From positions 201,561 through 265,560 of the forward strand of contig JBKBIP010000002.1 in NCBI GenBank assembly GCA_046297495.1: DNA of 64,000 bases. Reading direction: 5' to 3'. Positions 17,517-25,842 of the stretch are shown here, one piece after another. The notes under the pieces are model-generated. The model worked only from the letters and a program-made list of their open reading frames with translations. It was not told the origin of the DNA and searched no databases. This stretch comes from JBKBIP01 sp046297495. GTDB lineage: Bacteria > Planctomycetota > Planctomycetia > Gemmatales > Gemmataceae. The translations under genes were made by a program, and so were the position numbers. The stretch's first letter is position 1; the number at the start of each line of letters is the position of its first letter.

Positions 17517-19157
17517 TTAATGATTAAACCGAAATTCACTACACGTCATCAGTGCCCAGATGGCCTCGGAGACGCGGCCGGGTTGGTCGTCGCTGGTGTC
17601 GAGGAAGGCGACGAACTTGGCGCGCTCCTGTGGGCGCGGCGGGCGGTTGAGAACGGACAGAAACAGACGTTCCACACGCTGGTCCCACGGGGCGTCGGTG
17701 CTCATCAAAGCGTTATGGAGTCCCCCCTTGTTGGGCGTGATCAGTTGACCGACTTGGCCGTTGTTCAGGAACAGGTGTTCGTGCAAGCCCCCTTGGAAGT
17801 CGCCAACGCCATTGTTGGGCGTACCGAAGAAACGGATCATATAGCCCCAGGTAATACCATGGAAACGATCCTCCGGGATTTTTTGTCCGGCTTGCTTCAA
17901 GGCATCCTCATAGCCAGTGGCCACGCGCCAGGATTCGAGCAGTTCCTCCGCTGACAAGGGCCGGACGCGGGCACGCTCGAACCAGCGCGGCAGGGCGTCG
18001 GTGGTGTCGGAGCCGGTCGCCGCCAGCTGATACGTCTGGCTGTTGCACAACTCGCGGATGAACCATTTCAGATCGAACTGGTGTTCGATCATGGCTTGGG
18101 TGAGGATCTCCAGCAACACCGGGTGGGTAGGCCGGTTGGTGTCACTTAGATTATCAACCGGATGGGCCAAGCCGCGCCCCATGAACTGGCCCCACACGCG
18201 ATTGGCGACCGCCTTGGCGAAGTAGGGATTAGTCGGCGACGTGATCCATTCGGCCAGTTTGTCCTTGCGCGAGAAGCTGGGCTTGGAAGGCATCTTGCCG
18301 TCGGGCAAGCGGGCCTCTGACATGGTCTTGGGGGTTGGCTCTTGCAGCTCATCGCCGTGCAGAAACTTAGGCTTGATCGGCTCCCCTTTCTTGCCAGGGG
18401 TCTGATCGGTGGCGGGACCACTGAACAGCACATCCCCGGTTTCCTTCTCACCGATGGCGATCTTGTTAAGCTGACCAGCCTTACCGACGTTTACGGTCTG
18501 CAACCGCGCCAGGAACGCGGCCATGCCGTAGAAATCGCGCTGCTTCCATTCATCAAACGGATGATCGTGACAACGGGCGCATTGCAGCTGCACGCCCAAG
18601 AACGTTTGTGTGATGGCCTCGGTGGCGTCCTCGGGCCGGCGGTCATACTGTACCAGGTACATCGGCGCGCCGTGATCGACCGTGTTCCCTTCCGCTTGGA
18701 ATAGGGCGCGCACCCAGACATCATAGGCGACATTCTCGTTGAACTGCTTTTGCAGCCAGGCATGAAATCCGGCGCGGTTGCTGGCCTCATTGCCAGGTGG
18801 ATTCCGACCAAAGAGAACCATGTCCCACACGTCGGCCTGATGGAGACCGAAGCGCGGATCAGCCAGCAGTTGATCGATCAACTTGGTTCGCTTGTTGGGG
18901 TCTTGGTCATCCAGAAAACGCTTGGTTTCCTCATAATTGGGGATAATGCCGACAAGATCGAGATAAACCCGGCGCAAAAACGTCGCGTCATCGGCCAAAG
19001 GGGCCGGCGCGACTTGGTGTTGCTGCCAGACGGCGCGAATCTCGGCGTCGATGCGTTGCCGCAACAACGGATCGGCGGCCAAGGCCGGCGCGCTCGCCAA
19101 CCCCGCCACGAGGCCGAGACAGCCCCACACTCCGAGAATCCATCGATGATCAACCAT
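17517..19157 (-). CDS. DUF1549/DUF1553 secreted protein
   Basis: The 546-residue protein has a signal peptide (WILGVWGCLGLVAGLASAPALAA). The DUF1549 domain follows, with FLRRVYLDLVGIIPNYEET, VQLQCARCHDHPFDEWKQRDFY (a CxxCH-type haem-like motif) and the final DUF1553 domain with NPYFAKAVANRVWGQFMGRGL and VLNRPPRPQE. It lacks the separate PSCyt1 cytochrome domain often found at the start of longer relatives. An AGGAG site lies 8 bases before the ATG at 19157. It is the first gene of the unit DUF1549/DUF1553, DUF1501, WD40. The biochemical role is unestablished. Confidence 0.9.
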   Translation of the reverse strand: MVDHRWILGVWGCLGLVAGLASAPALAADPLLRQRIDAEIRAVWQQHQVAPAPLADDATFLRRVYLDLVGIIPNYEETKRFLDDQDPNKRTKLIDQLLADPRFGLHQADVWDMVLFGRNPPGNEASNRAGFHAWLQKQFNENVAYDVWVRALFQAEGNTVDHGAPMYLVQYDRRPEDATEAITQTFLGVQLQCARCHDHPFDEWKQRDFYGMAAFLARLQTVNVGKAGQLNKIAIGEKETGDVLFSGPATDQTPGKKGEPIKPKFLHGDELQEPTPKTMSEARLPDGKMPSKPSFSRKDKLAEWITSPTNPYFAKAVANRVWGQFMGRGLAHPVDNLSDTNRPTHPVLLEILTQAMIEHQFDLKWFIRELCNSQTYQLAATGSDTTDALPRWFERARVRPLSAEELLESWRVATGYEDALKQAGQKIPEDRFHGITWGYMIRFFGTPNNGVGDFQGGLHEHLFLNNGQVGQLITPNKGGLHNALMSTDAPWDQRVERLFLSVLNRPPRPQERAKFVAFLDTSDDQPGRVSEAIWALMTCSEFRFNH

Positions 19158-19451
19158 ATCTATGTCTCCTGAGAGATTACCAAACAGCGGCGCGGGCGAC
19201 ATTCAATTGGCACATCTTGCCAGGTGGGTTGGTGGTAGGCGGGAAGGTTCGGGCACGACCTTAACGAATGATTTTATTTAACCGTCTGGCCGCGCCATCC
19301 GCAACTGAATCCACCGATTGGCAACGGGATTGTCTATGTGTGAAAAGAACCAACCATTCGCCGGTGACATGAAGAGTCAACCAATAAGAGCTGACAATGA
19401 ATATCCATCGAAGTGCGATGACAGCAAAGAGTCTGTGCCCGGTGAGGAATC

Positions 19452-21188
19452 TCAGTCGAATGTCTCCTCCGGCGGCGGTTCCGGGGGAAACGACATGGCC
19501 TCAGCACTTTCCTGGCTGAATGGGCTTTTCAGACTGAGGCGCAAGATGAACTTGCTCCCCTTGCCCGCTTGGCTTTGCACCAGGATGTCGCCGCCATGCT
19601 CGCGCAAGATTTTACGACTGACGGCCAAGCCCAAGCCGGTGCCGCGCGCCCCTTTGGTGCTGACGAAGGGCTTGAAGATGTCGTTGATTTTCTGCGCTGG
19701 AATGCCCACGCCGTTATCGACGACCACGATCCGCACCCAATCGCCGGTATCCCCTTCCAACGAGGTGGCCACCCCTACTTTGGGATCGGGGCGATCCTCG
19801 ACGGCATCGAGCGCGTTGCCGACGACGTTGAGCAGGGCGCGATGAATCCCCTCCCGATCACATGGCACGATCGGCAAGGAGTCCTGCAAGCGGATTTCGA
19901 GCTTGACCCCCATATCCTTGGCCTTGCCGCGCATCAGCTCCACGACATCGTTCACCACCTGGTTTAAGTCGGTGTCCTCGATGTTCGGCTCGCGGTCCTT
20001 CGAGTAACTGAGCATGTCGATGACCAGGTCGTAGATTTTGCCCTGGTTCTTCTCGACGATCTTCCAGCCTTGTTGCAACAGCTGATCGTCTTTTTCGCTC
20101 AAGCCCATCTTGAGAATCTCGCTGCCGCTTTTCAGTCCCTGCAAGATGTTCTTGATGTGGTGCGACAGGGCGGCGACGGTCTGGCCAATGGCGGCCAGGC
20201 GCTCGGCCTGGACCATTGCTTGGTGATAGCGGGTTTCCTCGACGGCCAACGCCGCTTGGTGGGCGATGGCGATGGCCAATTTCAAATGGTCCTCGGTGAA
20301 CTTGCCCGGGGTGCCGCGCGCCACCAGATCGCGGGCGATGCTGTAAGTGTCGAGATAGAGCACTCCCAAGGTTTCATGCCGCCCCTTCATCGGCACGCAA
20401 ATCGCCTCGCGGATGCCGAAACGCACGATGCTCTGGCCGCTGCTGAAACGCTCGTCCTGGGCGGCGTCGGATACCAACACTCCTTCTTTTTCCCGCAAGA
20501 CATGATCCATGATGGTTCGGCTCAGGGTCAGTTTTTCCTGACCATCGACCCGCTCGCGCCAGCGCACGGCCTTCGGCTCGAAGGCGCCGCTGTCGGGGTT
20601 GCGCAGCATGATGCAGCCGCGATCCGCTTCGATGGAACGAAAGATCAATTCCATGATGCGGTCGAGCAGCTGATCCAGGTCGAGGATGTGGCTGACGGCC
20701 TGGATCGTGTCGTACATGATGCTGAGATTAGCCAGGGCCGTCTGGAGCCAGGGGGTGGTCTGTAAATCGGGCCGAGAGAGGATACGGCTCCCCTCGGTGT
20801 CGTGGACGGTCTTGATGATGGCCGAGGGGAGATCAACGTCTTGGCGGGCGGTGATCATGCTGATGCGCTCGGCCAAATCGCTGGTGGCTTGCGGACTGCG
20901 CGCCGCCGTGTAAACCAGAATGCTTTGACCAATCTGGATACGATCCCCTGATCGCAGGATCACATCCTTGATCAGTTGATTGTTGACGAAGGTGCCGTTG
21001 ACGCTGCCCACATCAAGCAACCGATAGCTGCCATCCTCCAGCTGTTGAAATTCCGCGTGGCGCCGGGAGATTTCGGTATCGTGCAAGCGAATGGCATTGC
21101 TGGCATCGCGGCCGACGCCGAGGCCGTTGCCGCTCAGCATGAATTGCTTGCCTTCGTCCGCGCCTTTGACGACAATCAAACGTGCCAC
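19452..21188 (-). CDS. FHA-GAF sensor histidine kinase
   Basis: The 578-residue protein has an N-terminal FHA phosphopeptide-binding domain (about 1-95: GVGRDASNAIRL, EISRRHAEF, DVGSVNGTFVN). A GAF domain spans about 155-320 (ADRGCIMLRNPDSGAF). The H-box reads ALSHHIKNILQGLKSG, and the ATPase domain has NVVGNALDAVEDR, DNGVGIP and GTGLGLAVSRKIL. No transmembrane segment is seen, so it is cytoplasmic. The start codon is GTG at 21188 behind AGGGGG. No response regulator is adjacent. The FHA domain suggests input from Ser/Thr phosphorylation, which would link it to planctomycete kinases such as the one at 60.4 kb (inference). Confidence 0.9.
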   Translation of the reverse strand: MARLIVVKGADEGKQFMLSGNGLGVGRDASNAIRLHDTEISRRHAEFQQLEDGSYRLLDVGSVNGTFVNNQLIKDVILRSGDRIQIGQSILVYTAARSPQATSDLAERISMITARQDVDLPSAIIKTVHDTEGSRILSRPDLQTTPWLQTALANLSIMYDTIQAVSHILDLDQLLDRIMELIFRSIEADRGCIMLRNPDSGAFEPKAVRWRERVDGQEKLTLSRTIMDHVLREKEGVLVSDAAQDERFSSGQSIVRFGIREAICVPMKGRHETLGVLYLDTYSIARDLVARGTPGKFTEDHLKLAIAIAHQAALAVEETRYHQAMVQAERLAAIGQTVAALSHHIKNILQGLKSGSEILKMGLSEKDDQLLQQGWKIVEKNQGKIYDLVIDMLSYSKDREPNIEDTDLNQVVNDVVELMRGKAKDMGVKLEIRLQDSLPIVPCDREGIHRALLNVVGNALDAVEDRPDPKVGVATSLEGDTGDWVRIVVVDNGVGIPAQKINDIFKPFVSTKGARGTGLGLAVSRKILREHGGDILVQSQAGKGSKFILRLSLKSPFSQESAEAMSFPPEPPPEETFD

Positions 21189-21356
21189 TGGTCCCCCTGA
21201 CGGAAGTCGAGCGAAGTTGCCGGCAGGAAATTACTCTCTGTGCCTGAGTTCCCTTGTTACCGTAACGGATGCCCCGAAGGGGGTCAAGGGGCTAACGAAG
21301 AGGGAACAACCTCTCCAACATCCAACGAGGTTCCACAAGGTTCCCCCCGGCTGCTG

Positions 21357-21386
21357 TTTACACGCTTGGCCCCGCTCTGGTATAGT
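21357..21386 (+). promoter_or_regulatory. Sigma70-type promoter (extended -10) for the glycan cluster
   Basis: TTTACA and TATAGT are separated by 18 bases, with TGG directly before the -10 box. It lies about 85 bases upstream of the first glycosyltransferase gene and points into the co-directional cluster. Confidence 0.5.
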
Positions 21387-21472
21387 CTCCCTCATCATCA
21401 AGCATGGAGCACAGTGCTTGCGCGACGCGGAGGAGAAGCGCCGCGTGAAACGATCCCACCGAGGCCGCACGG

Positions 21473-22624
21473 ATGCGTATTCTGGCCTTAACGAATCTGT
21501 TCCCCAACCCGCTGCAACCCTATCAGGGTCTGTTCAACTACCATCAGATCAAACAGCTGGCGCGCTGGAATCAGGTCGAAGTCATCGCGCCAATCCTATG
21601 GACCTGCGAGTTGGGACAACGTCATCCCCGGCTGGACCGCTCCCGGCAGGCCGAGGTGGATGGGATTCCAGTTCGTTATCCGCGCTATTACTACACACCC
21701 AAAATCCTGCGCGGCTGGTATGGCTACTTCTTCCAGCGGTCGATTCAAAAGACATTCGAGCTAGCGGTCCACCAGTTCGGCCCCCAAGCGATCCTGGCCA
21801 CCTGGGCCTATCCCGACGGCTGGGCGGCGGCGCAGCTGGGGCAACGGCTGCGACTGCCAGTGGCCATCAAGGTGCATGGCTCCGACATCAACCGCCTCGA
21901 CCGGCATCGCGGCATTCAACGACGCACCCAAGCCGCCTTGCGGCAAGCCGATGCTATTATCTCCGTCAGCCAAGCAATGCGCGACCATATTATCGCTTTG
22001 GGCGTGCATCCAGACAAGGTCCACCTGGTTCCTAATGGCATCGATACGACCCAGTTTCAGCCGCGACCCCGCGAAGCCGCGCGCCGACGGTTGGAGCTGC
22101 CAAATGATGAGAAAATCATCCTGTTCGTCGGCAATTTCATCGCTTGCAAGGGCATTCCCGTGTTGATCGAGGCGGTGGCCCAGTTGACGCGGCGTGGGTT
22201 GCCGGTGACGGCCTACTTGATCGGCGACGGCCCGGAACGGCCGCGCATCCTGCACGACATTCATTTTCATGGCTTGCCAGGGCGGGTGCGGCTGCTGGGG
22301 AAGATGCCGCAGACAATGCTTCCGGATTGGTTTTCTGCCGCCGATGTCTTCGCTTTACCGAGTTTCACCGAGGGCTGCCCGAATGTTCTGCTGGAAGCCA
22401 TCGCCTGCGGCACGCCATTCGTGGCCACGCGGGTCGGCGGCATCCCGGACATCGCCCCGCTGGGGCAAGGACACCTAATCGCCCCTGGAAACCCCCGTGA
22501 ATTGGCCATCGCCTTGGCCGACTTGATCGCCTTTCCACCCGCGCGCGCCGTCAGTGCCGAGTTACGTTCACACCAGGACGCCGCCCAGGAAATGAATGAG
22601 ATTTTGCACCGTCTCGTGGCGTGA
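21473..22624 (+). CDS. Family-4-type glycosyltransferase
   Basis: The 383-residue GT-B enzyme has an N-terminal Rossmann half (LALTNLFPNPLQPYQGLFNY, IKVHGSDINRLDRHRG) and the donor-binding half with LVPNGIDTTQFQP, LIGDGPERP and the EX7E region (PSFTEGCPNVLLEAIACGTPFVA). It would transfer an activated sugar to a membrane-linked glycan or similar acceptor in the cytoplasm. It opens a block of four same-strand genes, with 27 bases to the next start. The ribosome-binding site is weak (GAGG some distance upstream). Acceptor and sugar are unknown. Confidence 0.88.
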   Translation: MRILALTNLFPNPLQPYQGLFNYHQIKQLARWNQVEVIAPILWTCELGQRHPRLDRSRQAEVDGIPVRYPRYYYTPKILRGWYGYFFQRSIQKTFELAVHQFGPQAILATWAYPDGWAAAQLGQRLRLPVAIKVHGSDINRLDRHRGIQRRTQAALRQADAIISVSQAMRDHIIALGVHPDKVHLVPNGIDTTQFQPRPREAARRRLELPNDEKIILFVGNFIACKGIPVLIEAVAQLTRRGLPVTAYLIGDGPERPRILHDIHFHGLPGRVRLLGKMPQTMLPDWFSAADVFALPSFTEGCPNVLLEAIACGTPFVATRVGGIPDIAPLGQGHLIAPGNPRELAIALADLIAFPPARAVSAELRSHQDAAQEMNEILHRLVA

Positions 22625-22651
22625 TTGTTTTCTCTTTACCGAGTTGATTCC

Positions 22652-23851
22652 ATGAATCCATCCACTTTATCGCGACCCGTTGCTCAATCTGTCTCGCCAC
22701 CATCGACGCTGGCGGGGGCGGACATCATCTGTTTCAGCCATGATTGGAATAGCGATCCGCTGTCACGCAACCATCTGATGCGGCTGTTCGCCCGCGACAA
22801 TCGTATCCTGTGGGTGAATTCCATTGGCTTTCGGTCGCCGAGCTTCACCAACAAGTCCGACTTGGGACGCATCTTCCGCAAGCTCAAGAGCTTCACTACC
22901 CCTTTGCGCGAGGTGGAACACAATATCTTCGTGCTGAATCCGCTATCGCTGCCGTGGCATCATCGCCCGACGGTCCGGCGTCTCAACCGCTGGTTATTAC
23001 GGGCGCGAGTGCGGCGTGCCATGAATCAACTGGGCATGCGCTCGCCGCTGGTGTGGATCACCAATCCCATGGCTGGCATCATGGCCAGGCAGCTCGGCGA
23101 GAAACAATTGATTTATTACTGTGTCGATGAAAACGCGCAGTTTCAGGGAATCTCACCAGCCATCGTCGAGATGGAACAATACGTGATGCGCCAAGCGGAT
23201 TGTGTGATTGTCACATCCGACAAGTTGTTACAGTCCAAACAATCTTACAATCCAAATACCAAGTTGCTGCGCCACGGCGTCGATTTGCGCCACTTTGGCC
23301 GGGCGTTGGCTCCCCAAACGCCGGTGGCCGACGAAGTGGCCCGCTTGCCTCGGCCTGTCATCGGCTTCTTCGGACTGGTGGCCGATTGGGTCGATGTCGA
23401 GTTGCTGGCGGACGTGGCCCGCGCCTATCCGCATGGCTCGGTGGTGCTGCTGGGTAAGATCGCCACTGATGTCAGCATGTTGGCAAATTTACCTAACGTC
23501 CATTTGCTGGGCCAGAAGCCTTACGCTCAGCTGCCGGAATACTGCAAGGGGTTCGATGTGGCCCTGCTGCCGTTCCGTGTCAATGAATTGACTCTGAATG
23601 CGAACCCCTTGAAAGTGCGCGAGTACCTGGCTGCCGGTCTGCCGGTGGTGGCCACGCCGTTGCCGGAAGTCGAAATCATCGAATCCGTGTTCATTGGCCG
23701 CGACCGGAGCGAATTCCGCCAACAAATTCAGCTGGCCTTGGCCGAGCCGGGACCGCGCCCCTGGCGCGTGACGGCGGTACGGCAAGACAGCTGGGAGGCA
23801 CGATTCGCCGAGGTGTGCGGTTATCTGCGATCGCTGGAGCAACACGCATGA
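22652..23851 (+). CDS. Glycosyltransferase (GT-B fold)
   Basis: The 399-residue protein resembles family-1/4 glycosyltransferases of exopolysaccharide clusters: ICFSHDWNSDPLSRNHLMRL near the start, LIYYCVDENAQF in the middle and NANPLKVREYLAAGLPVVAT in the donor half. The in-frame codons before 22652 lack an ATG, so MNPSTL is taken as start. Its stop overlaps the start of the wecB-like gene (ATGA), supporting co-translation. It probably adds one sugar in the same glycan as its neighbours. Confidence 0.85.
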   Translation: MNPSTLSRPVAQSVSPPSTLAGADIICFSHDWNSDPLSRNHLMRLFARDNRILWVNSIGFRSPSFTNKSDLGRIFRKLKSFTTPLREVEHNIFVLNPLSLPWHHRPTVRRLNRWLLRARVRRAMNQLGMRSPLVWITNPMAGIMARQLGEKQLIYYCVDENAQFQGISPAIVEMEQYVMRQADCVIVTSDKLLQSKQSYNPNTKLLRHGVDLRHFGRALAPQTPVADEVARLPRPVIGFFGLVADWVDVELLADVARAYPHGSVVLLGKIATDVSMLANLPNVHLLGQKPYAQLPEYCKGFDVALLPFRVNELTLNANPLKVREYLAAGLPVVATPLPEVEIIESVFIGRDRSEFRQQIQLALAEPGPRPWRVTAVRQDSWEARFAEVCGYLRSLEQHA

Positions 23852-24966
23852 AAATCCTGCTCGTCGCCGGGGCGCGGCCGAACTTCGTCAAGGTCGCGCC
23901 GCTGCTGTGGAACCTGAAACAACGTCCTCAAATGGACTATTTCCTGGTCCATACCGGACAGCACTACGACTACCAAATGTCCACCTCGTTCTTCGAGGAA
24001 TTGGAGATTCCTGCCCCCGATGCCTATTTGGATGTCGGTTCCGGCTCGCACGCCGTCCAAACGGCGGAGGTGATGAAACGCTTCGAGCCGATCGTGGCGG
24101 AAGAATGCCCCGACGTCGTGGTCGTTGTCGGGGACGTCAATTCGACGCTGGCGTGCGCGCTCACGGCGGTCAAGATGCATGTGCCGGTGGCTCATGTCGA
24201 AGCCGGCTTGCGCAGTTTTGACCGCTCGATGCCGGAAGAGATCAATCGCCTTGTCACCGATTCGATTTCGCAATGGCTGTTCGTCAGCGAGCCAAGCGGC
24301 ATGCGCAACCTGCGCGCCGAAGGGGCGGCCTCAGAGCGTGTCTTCCACGTCGGCAACGTGATGATCGACACTCTGTATGCCTGTCGAGAGAAAATTGACC
24401 GTCAAGATGTGCATCAGCGTCTGGGTCTGCGCGGCCAGCCCTACGGCGTGCTGACATTGCATCGTCCCGCCAATGTGGATGATCCCGAACATTTCGAGGT
24501 TCTGGCGGAATTGTTGGAACAAATGCAGCGCGAGCTGCCGCTGGTCTTCCCGGTCCATCCACGCACGCGCAAGATGCTGGCAGCGTTGCCCGAACAATCC
24601 CTATCGCATGTCATTCAAACGGAACCGATGGGCTATCTCTCGTTTCTGAAGCTGGTGTCCGGCGCGCGCGTGGTAGTGACTGATTCGGGGGGGCTGCAAG
24701 AAGAAACGACGGCCCTGGGAGTGCCGTGCCTCACCTTGCGCGATAACACCGAACGGCCCATCACCATCGAACAGGGGACCAATACGTTGGTCGGCACCGA
24801 TCCCGAAGTGGTATTGCATCATTTTCGCCGGGTCTTGCGTGGCGACGTGCGCCCATACCGCGTTCCCGACCTGTGGGACGGTCACGCCGCCGAGCGCGTG
24901 TTGGATGTCTTGGCCGCGTGGCGAGCAGGAGGCGTTAGCTCCCCGGTTATGGCATGTTCTTCTTGA
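23848..24966 (+). CDS. wecB: UDP-N-acetylglucosamine 2-epimerase (non-hydrolysing)
   Basis: The 372-residue enzyme interconverts UDP-GlcNAc and UDP-ManNAc, the entry to ManNAc-type sugars for surface glycans. Visible family motifs are GARPNFVKVAPLLW, DVNSTLACALTAVK, VAHVEAGLRSFDRSMPEEIN, LHRPANVDDP and TDSGGLQEETTALGVP. Its ATG overlaps the previous gene's stop by four bases. No ManNAc dehydrogenase (wecC) is adjacent, so the product may be used as ManNAc or processed elsewhere. Confidence 0.93.
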   Translation: MKILLVAGARPNFVKVAPLLWNLKQRPQMDYFLVHTGQHYDYQMSTSFFEELEIPAPDAYLDVGSGSHAVQTAEVMKRFEPIVAEECPDVVVVVGDVNSTLACALTAVKMHVPVAHVEAGLRSFDRSMPEEINRLVTDSISQWLFVSEPSGMRNLRAEGAASERVFHVGNVMIDTLYACREKIDRQDVHQRLGLRGQPYGVLTLHRPANVDDPEHFEVLAELLEQMQRELPLVFPVHPRTRKMLAALPEQSLSHVIQTEPMGYLSFLKLVSGARVVVTDSGGLQEETTALGVPCLTLRDNTERPITIEQGTNTLVGTDPEVVLHHFRRVLRGDVRPYRVPDLWDGHAAERVLDVLAAWRAGGVSSPVMACSS

Positions 24967-24970
24967 GACG

Positions 24971-25016
24971 GATTGACGCGCGCGGCCTTTTGTATCCATA
25001 CGCGAATCGATGAATT
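24971..25016. repeat. Dispersed intergenic hairpin, degenerate copy 5
   Basis: The left arm gattgacgcgcgcgg and the right arm cgcgaatcgatgaatt (25001-25016) recall the dispersed family in ends, spacing and length (46 bp). It lies directly after the wecB-like stop. Confidence 0.45.
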
Positions 25017-25067
25017 GAAAATAATTTTGATAAACGGAAGAGTTCGGATAATTTCCGAGGGATGTCC

Positions 25068-25622
25068 ATGTTCCATTACCTCCGCGCGGACCTGCGGCAA
25101 AAGGCCCTGTGGCTGTACGAGGATGCCAGCCCCAAGTCCATTCTTAAGACGCTGCTCACCGATGGCACCGGCGCGATGATCCTCTATCGGCTGATGCAGT
25201 GGGCGCGGCGCTGGCGGTTAGCCCCCCTGGAAATGATGTGCAACAAGATCAACACGATGTGCAATCAGTGCATCATCGGTCGCGGCGCGGAGTTCGGCCC
25301 CGGCTTCGTGCTGATCCATGCTCAGGGCGTGGTCATCAACGGCCAGGTGCAAGGGGGCGCGAACGTCTTCATCGAACATCAAGTCACGATTGGGGCCGAG
25401 CAGCGCCACATTCCGACCTTGGGCAATGATGTATTCATCGGCGCTGGCGCCAAGATCATCGGCGGTGTCCGTATTGGCGATGGCGCTCGCATCGGCGCCA
25501 ACGCCGTCGTCGTGAACGACATCCCGCCGTATGCCACCGCCGTCGGCATCCCCGCCAAGGTCATCCGCATCCGCTGCCCCCACCAGGAAGCCGACATGGC
25601 GTGCGTTCGCCGCGGGGCTTGA
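25068..25622 (+). CDS. Serine-acetyltransferase-like hexapeptide-repeat transferase
   Basis: The 184-residue protein has an N-terminal helical part (MFHYLRADLRQKALWLY) and a left-handed beta-helix of hexapeptide repeats (IIGRGAEFGPGFVLIHAQG, VFIEHQVTIGAEQ, VFIGAGAKIIGGVRIGDGARIGANAVV). This architecture fits CysE-type serine O-acetyltransferases and sugar O-acetyltransferases. Its position at the end of the glycan cluster favours sugar acetylation; the N-terminus favours CysE, so I leave it open. The start at 25068 has GAGGG 6 bases upstream, better spaced than the ATG at 25062. Confidence 0.8.
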   Translation: MFHYLRADLRQKALWLYEDASPKSILKTLLTDGTGAMILYRLMQWARRWRLAPLEMMCNKINTMCNQCIIGRGAEFGPGFVLIHAQGVVINGQVQGGANVFIEHQVTIGAEQRHIPTLGNDVFIGAGAKIIGGVRIGDGARIGANAVVVNDIPPYATAVGIPAKVIRIRCPHQEADMACVRRGA

Positions 25623-25672
25623 ATGCCGGCGAATCAGCCCAGGAGAAAAGCTATTTTTTCGCCAAATTCCCC

Positions 25673-25700
25673 TTGACACGAAAAGGCGGATGATTATATT
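25673..25700 (+). promoter_or_regulatory. Strong sigma70-type promoter before the BBP7 gene
   Basis: TTGACA (25673-25678) and TATATT (25695-25700) are separated by 16 bases, close to consensus. The downstream BBP7-type gene begins at 25843, leaving a leader of about 135 bases. Confidence 0.65.
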
Positions 25701-25842
25701 TCCTCTCCTTCCATTTTGTGCCAAGAATTAGTCAGCCGAACACACGGGCAGCGACGGGGCCCGGCTCGGCTCGCGATTTCGCCTGAGGGTAAACGGGGAC
25801 CCGGCAGGCCGAAGCGCCTTCGATCAGAAGGAGAGGGGGCTT

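Noticed and set aside
21091..22035. Plus-strand open frame of 314 codons
   Set aside because: It overlaps the kinase start and the first glycosyltransferase in other frames; low-complexity Arg/Ser/Pro-rich translation typical of GC-rich shadow frames.
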